Of a stretch of 64,000 bases of DNA, positions 50,147 to 57,228 are shown one piece after another. The stretch is from the NCBI GenBank assembly GCA_965222895.1, contig CBDCVB010000002.1, positions 620,001 to 684,000 of the forward strand. The letters are read 5' to 3'. The first letter of the stretch is position 1. Each line of letters begins with the position of its first letter. Position numbers and translations under genes: made by a program. The notes under the pieces are model-generated. The model made no database searches, was not told the origin of the DNA, and saw only the letters and a program-made list of their open reading frames with translations. The DNA comes from Bin87 sp965222895. GTDB taxonomy: Bacteria > Chloroflexota > Dehalococcoidia > Lucifugimonadales > UBA3495.

Positions 50147-51595
50147 CTGTTCAGAGTTGCGGGGAAGTGAGCAGTTGTCGGCAAGCGGCGAGGGGATTCA
50201 GTCCTTGGGCGCGCCAGGTGCCGAAGAGGGAAGCCAGGGTCATCTTGCTGCTGCTGCCCCGTTGCGACCGGGTGCCGCCGCTGATCTTGCGACTGACGAC
50301 CAGGTGGCGCCGGCTGCGTTCGGCGGCGTTGTTGTCCGGTGGCGCCTCCGGTTCGGCCACGAAGACGAACAGTTCTTTGATATGGCGCTCGATGCGTCGG
50401 CATAGCTTGGCCTGGGTTGCCGAGGGGTCGTGAAGGAAGGGTTGGCAAATGGCCAGCAGCTGCCGTTCCAGGGCCAGTTGGGCGGTGCGTCGCCGCTTGG
50501 TCTGGGGATGGGCGCTGGCTTTGGCCCGGTCGTAAATCTCGTGGACGGCGTCGGCCCACTGCGCCAGTGGCGCGTCATCGGGGTAGAGGGTTCGCAGGTC
50601 GTGGATGTCCCGCAGCAGATGGACCCAGCAGCGCTGTTTGGGGCCCTCGTAATGGTGGTAGGCGGCGTAGAAGTCGCTGACCAGGACGCCGGCGAAGGTG
50701 TCGCCCAGAGCTTCATCCACAACTTCCTTGTTGCGACCCCGCCGCAGGAAGTAGCGCGCCGATGGTGTGCTGAAAGTCCACACGTAGCCGTTGTGGCCAT
50801 CCTCACGCCAGCCGGTCTCGTCGGCATGGACCACTGGGCTGGCGCGGATCTGGGCCAATATCTGATCCACTGCGGCCTGGGCCTTTTGCGCAGTGCGATG
50901 CACCGCCGCCATGATGGCTCCCACGCTGAGGCTCAGCCCATGGACGGTGCGCAGATACCGCTGGATGCCGGCGATGGGCAGTCGGGCCTCCTCTCGGAGC
51001 GTGGCGATCAGACTGACCAGGTTGATACCCAGACGCTGCTGGCCCAGCACCACGCCGTCCATTTGTGCAGGGGGAACGCAGCGGCGTCGGCACCCCGGGC
51101 AATCCCTGGCGATGTAGACGTGCTCGGTAACTTCCGCCGGAACCTGGGGCAGGTCGATGACCTCCCGCGTGCGCTGGGTCCAGCCACCGGACAACAGCGT
51201 TCCGCAGTCGGGGCAGTGGTCCACCACATGCTCCACCCGACGGGTGGGCGTCATGCGACGGCGGGCAAAGCCGTGGGGGCGCCGCTGGCGTGGCGCTTTG
51301 GGCTGGGCCGGCTTCCGGCTGGCTTCGGGTTTGACACCGGGCATCCCCCGGGCGCCACTGGGTTTGGCCCGCCCTTCCGGCCGAGCAACCCGTTGCTCCA
51401 GGCCCTCGATGATGGCCTGCTGTCGGGCTATGATGGCCTCCTGCCGTATGACGATGGCGATGAGCACATCGCGGTCAGCGGTGGACAGGTCGATTTCCGG
51501 ATTCATACCCGTTATATGACATAACCACAACCATTCGCGCCAGCCATCCCCAAACCTCTTTGAACCAATTCCCCCCACCAAGTCTGAACAGTTAC
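50143..51595. mobile_element. Complete IS66-type insertion sequence (single-ORF, ISBst12-like), 1453 bp
   Basis: The ends are GTAACTGTTCAGA at 50143-50155 and its exact complement at 51583-51595, with partial identity continuing inward. The element is flanked by an 8-bp target duplication, CAGATGCT, at 50135-50142 and 51596-51603, the length IS66 elements make. It encodes only tnpC; the accessory tnpA and tnpB genes are absent, as in the ISBst12 subgroup. Intact ends, clean duplication and open transposase suggest a recent insertion. Confidence 0.93.
50151..51506 (-). CDS. tnpC: IS66-type transposase TnpC
   Basis: 451 residues from the ATG at 51506. An N-terminal leucine-rich coiled coil (IVIRQEAIIARQQAIIEGLEQRV) is followed by a Pro/Arg-rich linker, a zinc-binding region (CPDCGTLL, CPGCRRRCVPP) and the DDE catalytic core with VVHADETGWREDG, VLVSDFYAAYHHYEG and the late Glu in PDNNAAERSRRHLVVSRKISGG. 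The stop lies inside the left end of the element. A longer upstream frame crosses the right IR and a repeat and is not coding. Confidence 0.94.
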   Translation of the reverse strand: MNPEIDLSTADRDVLIAIVIRQEAIIARQQAIIEGLEQRVARPEGRAKPSGARGMPGVKPEASRKPAQPKAPRQRRPHGFARRRMTPTRRVEHVVDHCPDCGTLLSGGWTQRTREVIDLPQVPAEVTEHVYIARDCPGCRRRCVPPAQMDGVVLGQQRLGINLVSLIATLREEARLPIAGIQRYLRTVHGLSLSVGAIMAAVHRTAQKAQAAVDQILAQIRASPVVHADETGWREDGHNGYVWTFSTPSARYFLRRGRNKEVVDEALGDTFAGVLVSDFYAAYHHYEGPKQRCWVHLLRDIHDLRTLYPDDAPLAQWADAVHEIYDRAKASAHPQTKRRRTAQLALERQLLAICQPFLHDPSATQAKLCRRIERHIKELFVFVAEPEAPPDNNAAERSRRHLVVSRKISGGTRSQRGSSSKMTLASLFGTWRAQGLNPLAACRQLLTSPQL

Positions 51596-51609
51596 CAGAT
51601 GCTAGAGCC

Positions 51610-51748
51610 TGTTGACAATTAGCAAACCAACCCGTCCCTCCCGCGAAATCGGGAGTCCAGAAAGGGTATGATGAAAAAATTAGAACCGTGATTAACGACT
51701 TCGGCCACTGGATTCCCGATTTCGCGGGAATGACAGTATTTGTCAACA
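51610..51748. mobile_element. MITE-like palindromic element, 139 bp
   Basis: TGTTGACAA at 51610-51618 and TTGTCAACA at 51740-51748 are terminal inverted repeats. Inside, TCCCGCGAAATCGGGA (51639-51654) is matched exactly by its complement at 51714-51729, and GTCCAG / CTGGA lie next to these. The sequence resembles the CCCGCGAAAGCGGGAATCCAG-type palindromes common between bacterial genes. No coding capacity. It lies over the original 3' end of the decayed MFS gene. Confidence 0.72.
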
Positions 51749-51784
51749 CACCCTGGTATCCGACAGAGCCGGGCCGGACAGCGA

Positions 51785-52753
51785 TTAAACCTGCGCTGGC
51801 GCCGTGTTGAACTTGCTCATCACTTCGTTCGCGAACAGTTCCAGCGTTTCTGAAGCTACAAAATCGGGGAAAATTACGAAGAAGTAGTGAATGCCGGCTG
51901 CGGTGTACTCGGAGATGCGTTCCGCGCATTGTTCTGGCGTGCCGGAGATGGTATTGGTCAGCGCGTTTGAAGTGTATTGCGCTGTGGTTATGCCGGCCTG
52001 TTCGGCCAAATGCGCCACCAACCGGTCGAATTCGTGCTGGGTTGGTGCCACCACGACCCGCGAGTTGTGCGTGATTTCGATGTCTTCGGGGTTTCGTCCA
52101 GCTGCTTCGGCGGCCTGATTGACGATGCTCTGCCGCTGCTGGTGCTCAGCCACCGTATTGTTGGAACCGATGTTGCAGATGTCGGCGATGCGCCCCACGG
52201 TGGGCAGCACGTAACGCTCGCCGTGACCGCCCACCAGTATCGGCGGCGCGGGCGTTTGGCCGGGCTTGGGCTGCACCGAGGCGCCGGCGACGCTGTAAAA
52301 CTGTCCTCGAAAGTCAACCGATGGTTCCGTCCACAACATCCGGATCAGGTTAACCGCCTCTTCCACTATTTCGCATCGCACCCTGGTGGACGGGAAATGC
52401 AGGCCGCTGGCGAGCGCATCGCGTCGGCTGCCGCCGGCTCCGATGCCCAGCGTGATGCGCCCGCCGCTGATGACGTCCAACGTTGCCACCATTTTGGCCA
52501 GCAGCGCCGGGTGCCGGTAGGGGTTGGACAGCACCATCGGCACGGCGCGCAGGCGTTGGGTTTGTGATAACAACGCGGTCAGCGTCGTCCAGCATTCCAG
52601 CGCGTCTGCGTTCAGCAAGTCGTACAGGCTGGCCGAGTAGTAACCGAGCCGGTCGGCCTCCACCCACACCCGACGCAAATCTGCGTAGCCGTAACGATGC
52701 TGGTTGATGCGGACGTTGAATTTGAGGGCCTGACGGTGCGATTGCGTAGTCAT
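51785..52753 (-). CDS. LLM-class (luciferase-like) flavin-dependent oxidoreductase
   Basis: 322 residues from the ATG at 52753, which sits at the proper distance from GGAGGG; the ATG at 52762 is too close to it. A TIM-barrel of the bacterial luciferase/F420-dependent class: NVRINQHRYGYADLRRVWVEADRLGYYSASLYD at the start, VVPMVLSNPYRHPALLAKMVATLDVISGGRITLGIGAGGSRRDA in the middle (VPMVL variant), and the LMM-family SGTPEQCAERI near the end. Members use FMNH2 or F420 to oxidise small molecules. Cofactor and substrate are open. It is downstream of a second LLM gene on the same strand. Confidence 0.9.
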   Translation of the reverse strand: MTTQSHRQALKFNVRINQHRYGYADLRRVWVEADRLGYYSASLYDLLNADALECWTTLTALLSQTQRLRAVPMVLSNPYRHPALLAKMVATLDVISGGRITLGIGAGGSRRDALASGLHFPSTRVRCEIVEEAVNLIRMLWTEPSVDFRGQFYSVAGASVQPKPGQTPAPPILVGGHGERYVLPTVGRIADICNIGSNNTVAEHQQRQSIVNQAAEAAGRNPEDIEITHNSRVVVAPTQHEFDRLVAHLAEQAGITTAQYTSNALTNTISGTPEQCAERISEYTAAGIHYFFVIFPDFVASETLELFANEVMSKFNTAPAQV

Positions 52754-52783
52754 CTGGTGCATCCCTCCGGGAGCGCATGAAAA

Positions 52784-52815
52784 TAGGGGCAGGTTTCAAA
52801 CCCGCCCCTACTTTA
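52784..52815 (-). terminator. Terminator between the two LLM genes
   Basis: TAGGGGC (52784-52790) with GCCCCTA (52804-52810) plus an inner GGTTT/AAACC arm form a hairpin, and on the minus strand it is followed by TTTT. One A-C mismatch interrupts the stem. It lies past the stop of the upstream LLM gene. Confidence 0.6.
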
Positions 52816-52859
52816 CCGTCAATACAGGTCAGCGCAATAGTGCGCGAGGGTGGTTGCGA

Positions 52860-54047
52860 CTACCGGGCTCCGTTGCCGTTGCCCTGGAAAGCGGGGATTA
52901 CTTCCTTGCCGAATTTCTCGATGGAACGCATGACCTTTTCATGGGGTATAGTTTCGGTCTGCATGATGAGCATGACCTGATCGACGCCGATGTCTTCGTA
53001 CATCTGGCAGGTCTTGATGCAGGATTCGGGGTTGCCGGCGATGATGACGCCGCGGTCGGAGAGGGTTTTGCCGTCGAGCTGGGCAATGGCGGCGCGTGCG
53101 GCGCCGGGGCCGGCGTCCAGCGAGAGGCCAACGTCCTGGGCTAGCTGCTGGTGTTCTTCATCGGACTGGCGCAGCCAACGGCTGAAGTCAGCCTGCAGGT
53201 GGTCGGGCACACCGCCCCAGGCTTCCAGCAATTCTTCGTAGGCGCCGATGCGGCCGGCGATATAGGGTTTGTCGGGGCCAAAGAAGGTTTTCATGGACTC
53301 GGCGGCCAGTTCCTTGGCGTAGTCATCATCGTCGTCGCAGAAGCCGTGGACGTTGTTGCCCCAGAATTCGGTGATAAACTCGCCGACCGGTTCGCAATCC
53401 TTCAGAGCGTCGCGGTAGATTTGCACCTTTTCCTTCAGGACTTCCACCGCGTAGGACGCCGACGACAGCACGCCGATGCCCTTCTGGGCGGCCAAGCGGA
53501 AACTGTCCTCCGACGTGCAGGCGAGGTACATACGCGGATGGGGTTTCTGCAACGGCTTGGGTAAAACCCGCCGCTTGGGAACGTTCCAGTGCTTGCCCTC
53601 GTACTCGTACTCATCGGAAGTCCAGATTTTGGGGATCATGCTGATGGATTCGTCCCACAGGCTGCGGGTATCGCGAGGGTCAATGCCCAGGCCGGTCTGT
53701 TCATAGGCATTGGAGCGGCCGGTTCCCAGCTCAATGCGACCGTCAGTCAACTGATCCAGCAACGCCACCCGCTCGGCGACGCGCACCGGATGGTGGTAGG
53801 GCAGGATGCAGACGCCGTAGCCAATGCGAATCTGCTTGGTGATGCGGCTCAGGGCGCCGAAAATGGCGTCTTGCGCCGGCGAACCGGAGAAGCCGGTCAG
53901 GAAGTGGTGCTCAACGAACCACAGGTTGTTGAATCCCACCTGATCGGCGAGTTCACACTGTTCGAGAGTTTCTTTGTACAGCGCGTTCCAGTCGATTTCG
54001 GTGCCCTGAAAGGGACGCTGACATTCGTAAAGCAGGCCAAACTGCAT
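52860..54047 (-). CDS. LLM-class (luciferase-like) flavin-dependent oxidoreductase
   Basis: 395 residues from the ATG at 54047, with CAGGAGGATT upstream. The N-terminus MQFGLLYECQRPFQG and the block LWFVEHHFLTGFSGSPAQDAIFGALSRITKQIRIGYGVCILPYHHPVRVAERVALLDQLTDGRIELGTGRS are typical of flavin-dependent monooxygenases. NPKIW-type PKIWTSDEYEYEGKHW follows, and DRGVIIAGNPESCIKTCQMYEDIGVDQVMLIMQ near the end. Members oxidise alkanes, amines, sulfonates or ring compounds; SAR202-type bacteria carry many. It is divergent from the toxin-antitoxin-like pair. Substrate not predictable. Confidence 0.9.
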   Translation of the reverse strand: MQFGLLYECQRPFQGTEIDWNALYKETLEQCELADQVGFNNLWFVEHHFLTGFSGSPAQDAIFGALSRITKQIRIGYGVCILPYHHPVRVAERVALLDQLTDGRIELGTGRSNAYEQTGLGIDPRDTRSLWDESISMIPKIWTSDEYEYEGKHWNVPKRRVLPKPLQKPHPRMYLACTSEDSFRLAAQKGIGVLSSASYAVEVLKEKVQIYRDALKDCEPVGEFITEFWGNNVHGFCDDDDDYAKELAAESMKTFFGPDKPYIAGRIGAYEELLEAWGGVPDHLQADFSRWLRQSDEEHQQLAQDVGLSLDAGPGAARAAIAQLDGKTLSDRGVIIAGNPESCIKTCQMYEDIGVDQVMLIMQTETIPHEKVMRSIEKFGKEVIPAFQGNGNGAR

Positions 54048-54225
54048 GGTAATCCTCCTGTATGGCGGGTTTGGAGCGATGGGCGCTTTCAGTCGGGACT
54101 TGGTAAATACACTCCGAAATACTGCGCCGGATAGACTTGGTGCCGATGGTGCGGAGTATAGCGGATTTGCGCGGGGTTGGGAAATACCGGGCCACACTGC
54201 CTCCCATTTATGGTACAGTTTGCTT

Positions 54226-54492
54226 GTGCCGGAGGTTCAGTGGAATCAGGAAAAGGCTGAATTGTTGCGGATAAAATGCGGAGTGTCCTTTGACGATATA
54301 GTGCCTCAAATAGAGCAGGGCGATGTTCTGGACGACTTGGAGCATCCTAATCAGGAACGGTATCCCGGTCAGCGCATTTTCATCGTTAATGTCCGAGGGT
54401 ATGCTTACGTAATCCCATACGTTGAAAACGAAGCCGTGATTTTTCTGAAAACCATTTACCCAAGCCGAAAAGCTACCAGAGATTACCTGTGA
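54226..54492 (+). CDS. BrnT-like toxin (ribonuclease) of a type II toxin-antitoxin pair
   Basis: 88 residues if translation begins at a GTG at 54226; a TTG at 54220 is possible, and the open frame continues upstream without signals. The sequence follows the BrnT pattern: VQWNQEKAELLRIKCGVSFDDIV, then RYPGQRIFIVNVRGYAYVIPYVENE and the C-terminal YPSRKATRDYL (consensus SARKATR). BrnT proteins are RelE-fold ribonucleases. The order toxin then partner matches brnTA loci. The next gene starts 16 bases later. Confidence 0.75.
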   Translation: MPEVQWNQEKAELLRIKCGVSFDDIVPQIEQGDVLDDLEHPNQERYPGQRIFIVNVRGYAYVIPYVENEAVIFLKTIYPSRKATRDYL

Positions 54493-54508
54493 CCGCCAGG
54501 AGACGACT

Positions 54509-54814
54509 ATGAGCAGGCTGGATTTGGACCCTGACTTGTATGATGAAGAAGAACGGGAAATGCTGGAATCGTTTGAGCGGGGGGAATGGCGCTCGGTCCC
54601 CAATCTCGATGCGGAATTGAAACGCTACCAGAAGATGTTCCGCGCTGCCCGTATTACCGAAAACTATGGGCCGGTCCCTTACGATGTTCCTTACCCCTGG
54701 TCAAAAGCGGCTCGCGCCAAATGCGGCGATGGCGTCATTGCAGCGGGTGGCGCCGGCGACGATAATCTGTTGCAGGATAACGACCAAAGTTCCCAGGAGG
54801 CGAAATCTCAATGA
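54509..54814 (+). CDS. Probable antitoxin (CopG/BrnA-like N-terminus) with an unusual C-terminus
   Basis: 101 residues. YDEEEREMLESFERGEWRSVPNLDAELKRYQKMFRAARI strongly resembles the first half of CopG-type antitoxins found beside BrnT-like toxins. The usual ribbon-helix-helix that should follow (KDKRINIRLS-like) is absent; instead there is ITENYGPVPYDVPYPWSKAARAKCGDGVIAAGG and a polar Asp/Gln-rich tail. Either the gene is rearranged, or it has a different toxin-binding or DNA-binding end. The stop overlaps the ATG of the GMC oxidoreductase gene (ATGA), implying coupled translation. Confidence 0.62.
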   Translation: MSRLDLDPDLYDEEEREMLESFERGEWRSVPNLDAELKRYQKMFRAARITENYGPVPYDVPYPWSKAARAKCGDGVIAAGGAGDDNLLQDNDQSSQEAKSQ

Positions 54815-56349
54815 AATATGACGTAATCATCATCGGCGCCGGCTCTGCCGGATGCACCATGGCTACGCGGCTGAGTGAAGACCCCGACCGGTCGGTGCTG
54901 GTGCTCGAAGCGGGGCCGGATTACCCCGACTTTGAGCTTTACCCAGACGACCTGAAGTATGGTTACGATCAGACCGCTTCGGCGGTTGACGCTCCGCACA
55001 ACTGGACGTTCTGGGCGCAAAACCCCGGGCAGGAAGAGCGGATGCCGGTACCACGCGGCCGGGTGGTTGGTGGTTCGTCTGCCATCAATGGCCAGGTGCT
55101 GCTGCGCGGGTTGCCGGAAGACTATGACGCTTGGGCAGCGCTGGGTAACGACGAGTGGAAGTTCACCGATTGCCTGCCCTACTTCCGGAAACTCGAGACC
55201 GATACCGATATTTCGGACGACTTTCACGGTAACACCGGTCCCATCCCGGTGCGTCGGCACAAGCAGGAAGACTGGCTGCCGGCGCAGGTCGCATTTTGGA
55301 GTGCCTGCCGCGAAGCCGGGCACCCTCACGACCCGGACATGAACCATCCAGATTCGGGTGGCGTCGGCCCGGTGCCGATGAACAACCCCAACGGCGTGCG
55401 CATGAGCACTTCCATCACCTACCTGCGAGAAGCGCGCCATCGGCTCAACCTGACCATCCGCCCCAACGTAACCTGCCGCCGTATTGTTTTCGAAGGCAAA
55501 AAGGCAGTGGGTGTTGAAGTTGAAAGCGGAGGCGATGTTTTTACCGTTGAGGGTGAGGACATTATCCTCAGTTCAGGCTCTATCGGTTCACCGCAACTGT
55601 TGCTGCTGTCCGGAGTGGGGCCAGCCGACCACCTGCGCCAGATGGGACTTCCGGTAGTGCATGAGCTGCCGGGCGTTGGTCAGAATCTGCGCGACCATCC
55701 CAACATCCGCGTTCCCGTCAAGGTGAAAGATGATTTCCCGCTGGACCCGCAAGCGCCGCGCACCCAGGTGTGCCTGCGCTACACGGCGTCGGGCAGTCAT
55801 CTGCGCAACGACATTCAGATTATGCAGTCGTCCTTCTCGTCGCCCATCGCCGGAGACCCGCTGGAAGCGGAGGGCATCCGTTTCACGTGTATCCTGGAAC
55901 TGGCCATCGGCTCCGGTCAGTTGAGACTGGCGAGCACCGACCCCCATGAACAGCCAGCGCTAAACTACAACTACTTCCAGGAAGAATTCGACCTTGCGCG
56001 GATGCGGGAGGCGGTACGGGTTTGTGTTAAACTTCTGGAAAGCGAGCACTACCGGGACGTGGCCGACGAGCTACTCGATCCCACGCCGGTTGATTTGGCC
56101 AGCGACGAAGCGCTGAACGACTGGCTCAAGCGAGTGGTCAGCACCTCGCAGCACATCTCGGGCACCTGCAAGATTGGAAACGCCGACGACCCCATGGCGG
56201 TGGTTGATCAGCACTGCCGCGTGCATGGCCTGGAGGGTCTGCACGTCGCCGATGCGTCGGTTATGCCGGACTGCATTCGGGCCAACACCAACTGCACCAC
56301 GATTATGATTGCCGAGCGCAAGTCCGACTGGTTCCGCGCCGGCGAGTAA
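54811..56349 (+). CDS. GMC-family FAD oxidoreductase (choline/alcohol dehydrogenase-like)
   Basis: 512 residues. The dinucleotide fold KYDVIIIGAGSAGCTMATRLSEDPDRSVLVLEAG opens the chain, then PRGRVVGGSSAINGQVLLRG (GMC signature 1) and GSIGSPQLLLLSGVGP (signature 2). The C-terminal active-site region is HISGTCKIGNADDPMAVVDQHCRVHGLEGLHVADASVMPDCIRANTNCTTIMIAER, with the catalytic His in QHISG and an Asn in ANTN. Members oxidise alcohols to aldehydes or ketones. The gene begins inside the end of the antitoxin-like gene. Substrate unknown. Confidence 0.93.
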   Translation: MKYDVIIIGAGSAGCTMATRLSEDPDRSVLVLEAGPDYPDFELYPDDLKYGYDQTASAVDAPHNWTFWAQNPGQEERMPVPRGRVVGGSSAINGQVLLRGLPEDYDAWAALGNDEWKFTDCLPYFRKLETDTDISDDFHGNTGPIPVRRHKQEDWLPAQVAFWSACREAGHPHDPDMNHPDSGGVGPVPMNNPNGVRMSTSITYLREARHRLNLTIRPNVTCRRIVFEGKKAVGVEVESGGDVFTVEGEDIILSSGSIGSPQLLLLSGVGPADHLRQMGLPVVHELPGVGQNLRDHPNIRVPVKVKDDFPLDPQAPRTQVCLRYTASGSHLRNDIQIMQSSFSSPIAGDPLEAEGIRFTCILELAIGSGQLRLASTDPHEQPALNYNYFQEEFDLARMREAVRVCVKLLESEHYRDVADELLDPTPVDLASDEALNDWLKRVVSTSQHISGTCKIGNADDPMAVVDQHCRVHGLEGLHVADASVMPDCIRANTNCTTIMIAERKSDWFRAGE

Positions 56350-56373
56350 TTTTCAGAAGCACAGCGATGACTC

Positions 56374-56408
56374 GGGCCGGGGCAGAAGCGCTCTGACCAA
56401 CCCGGCCC
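56374..56408 (+). terminator. Hairpin between the GMC gene and the glutaredoxin-DinB gene
   Basis: GGGCCGGG (56374-56381) pairs with CCCGGCCC (56401-56408) with an internal AGCGCT palindrome in the loop. No T-run follows. It may attenuate read-through or be a leader structure; it precedes the ribosome-binding site GTGAGGAG. Confidence 0.5.
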
Positions 56409-56425
56409 CGATTGTGAGGAGAACT

Positions 56426-57205
56426 ATGACCACTCAGGTACGGGAAGTCCACGTTTACACCAACCCTGGTTGATTCAGCTGCCGGACGCTGGAAGAATTT
56501 CTGGCCTCCAACGGTGTTCAGTATGAGCACCATGACTTGCTGACCGACGATGTAGCCCGCGAGGATTTGAAGTCGCGCGGCGTATTGTCGGCTCCGGTAA
56601 CCATTATTGATGGCACCGAGGTCATCATCGGTTACTACCCCAAGAAACTGATTCCCGCGTTGGGTTTGGAAGATGCGCCCATCGACCTGTCGGGGCGCAC
56701 CGTCTGGCTGGCTGAAAAATACCAGCTGATACTGGGCGCAGCAGCCCGCGTTACGCTGGAATTGACCGAGGAGCAGCTGGCCAAACCCGTGCAATGGCGG
56801 CCCGAGCTGCTCCGCGACACACTGGTGCATATCGTGTCGTTCCCCGAGCTGGCTTACACGAGCCGCACCCGTGGCTCAATGAGCAGCGAGGACATGCGGG
56901 CGTGTAAAGAGAGTCTGGCGCACTTGAACAGGCCCGACGAGATTGCTGCGTACACCGGCCAGGTGGCCGAGGGCATTACGGCGTTCCTGAACAGTGGGGA
57001 CACCGCAGGGTTTGACCGGGTAGTGCCGGCCCACTACGGCGGTGAAGTTACCGTCCTGGAACTGCTCAACATCATCCTGAGCCACAGCACCCACCATCTG
57101 AAGCAGGTTTACTGGTACATGGACGACCAGCTAGGGCAGGTGGCCAGGAGCCCGGCCACCGCGGACGACATGGAGGGAATCTTCACGCCGGCGCAGTTGA
57201 TTTAA
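56426..57205 (+). CDS. Candidate selenoprotein: glutaredoxin-like domain (UxxC) fused to a DinB-like domain
   Basis: 259 codons if the TGA at 56471-56473 is read as selenocysteine (codon 16). GTGAGGAG stands just before the ATG at 56426. Residues 1-~80 are a glutaredoxin/thioredoxin fold: VHVYTNPG, then the TGA, then FSC with Cys19 (the UxxC form of CxxC), RTLEEFLASNGVQYEHHDL, and the cis-Pro loop SAPVTIIDGTEVIIGY. From about 95 to 250 is a DinB-like four-helix domain with LRDTLVHIVSFPE and ILSHSTHHLKQVYWYMDD. Codons on both sides of the TGA are in one frame and coding. A simple nonsense mutation or sequencing error is the alternative. Sec in the nucleophile position of Grx is known in some anaerobes. 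Confidence 0.72.
56481..56505 (+). promoter_or_regulatory. Possible bacterial SECIS hairpin just 3' of the TGA
   Basis: GCCGGA (56481-56486) can pair with TCTGGC (56500-56505), one G-U, leaving a 13-base loop that begins CGCTGGAAG, with a G in the second position. An alternative fold pairs TTCAGC (56474-56479) with GCTGGAA around TGCCGGAC. The loop starts about 13 bases after the TGA, a little nearer than most published examples. Confidence 0.35.
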
Positions 57206-57228
57206 CTGAGCGATGCAAGGGGAAGGTT

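Noticed and set aside
50151..51929. Extended 592-codon reading of the IS66 transposase
   Set aside because: The extra N-terminus runs across the right inverted repeat, the target duplication and the palindromic element, so the real start is the ATG at 51506.
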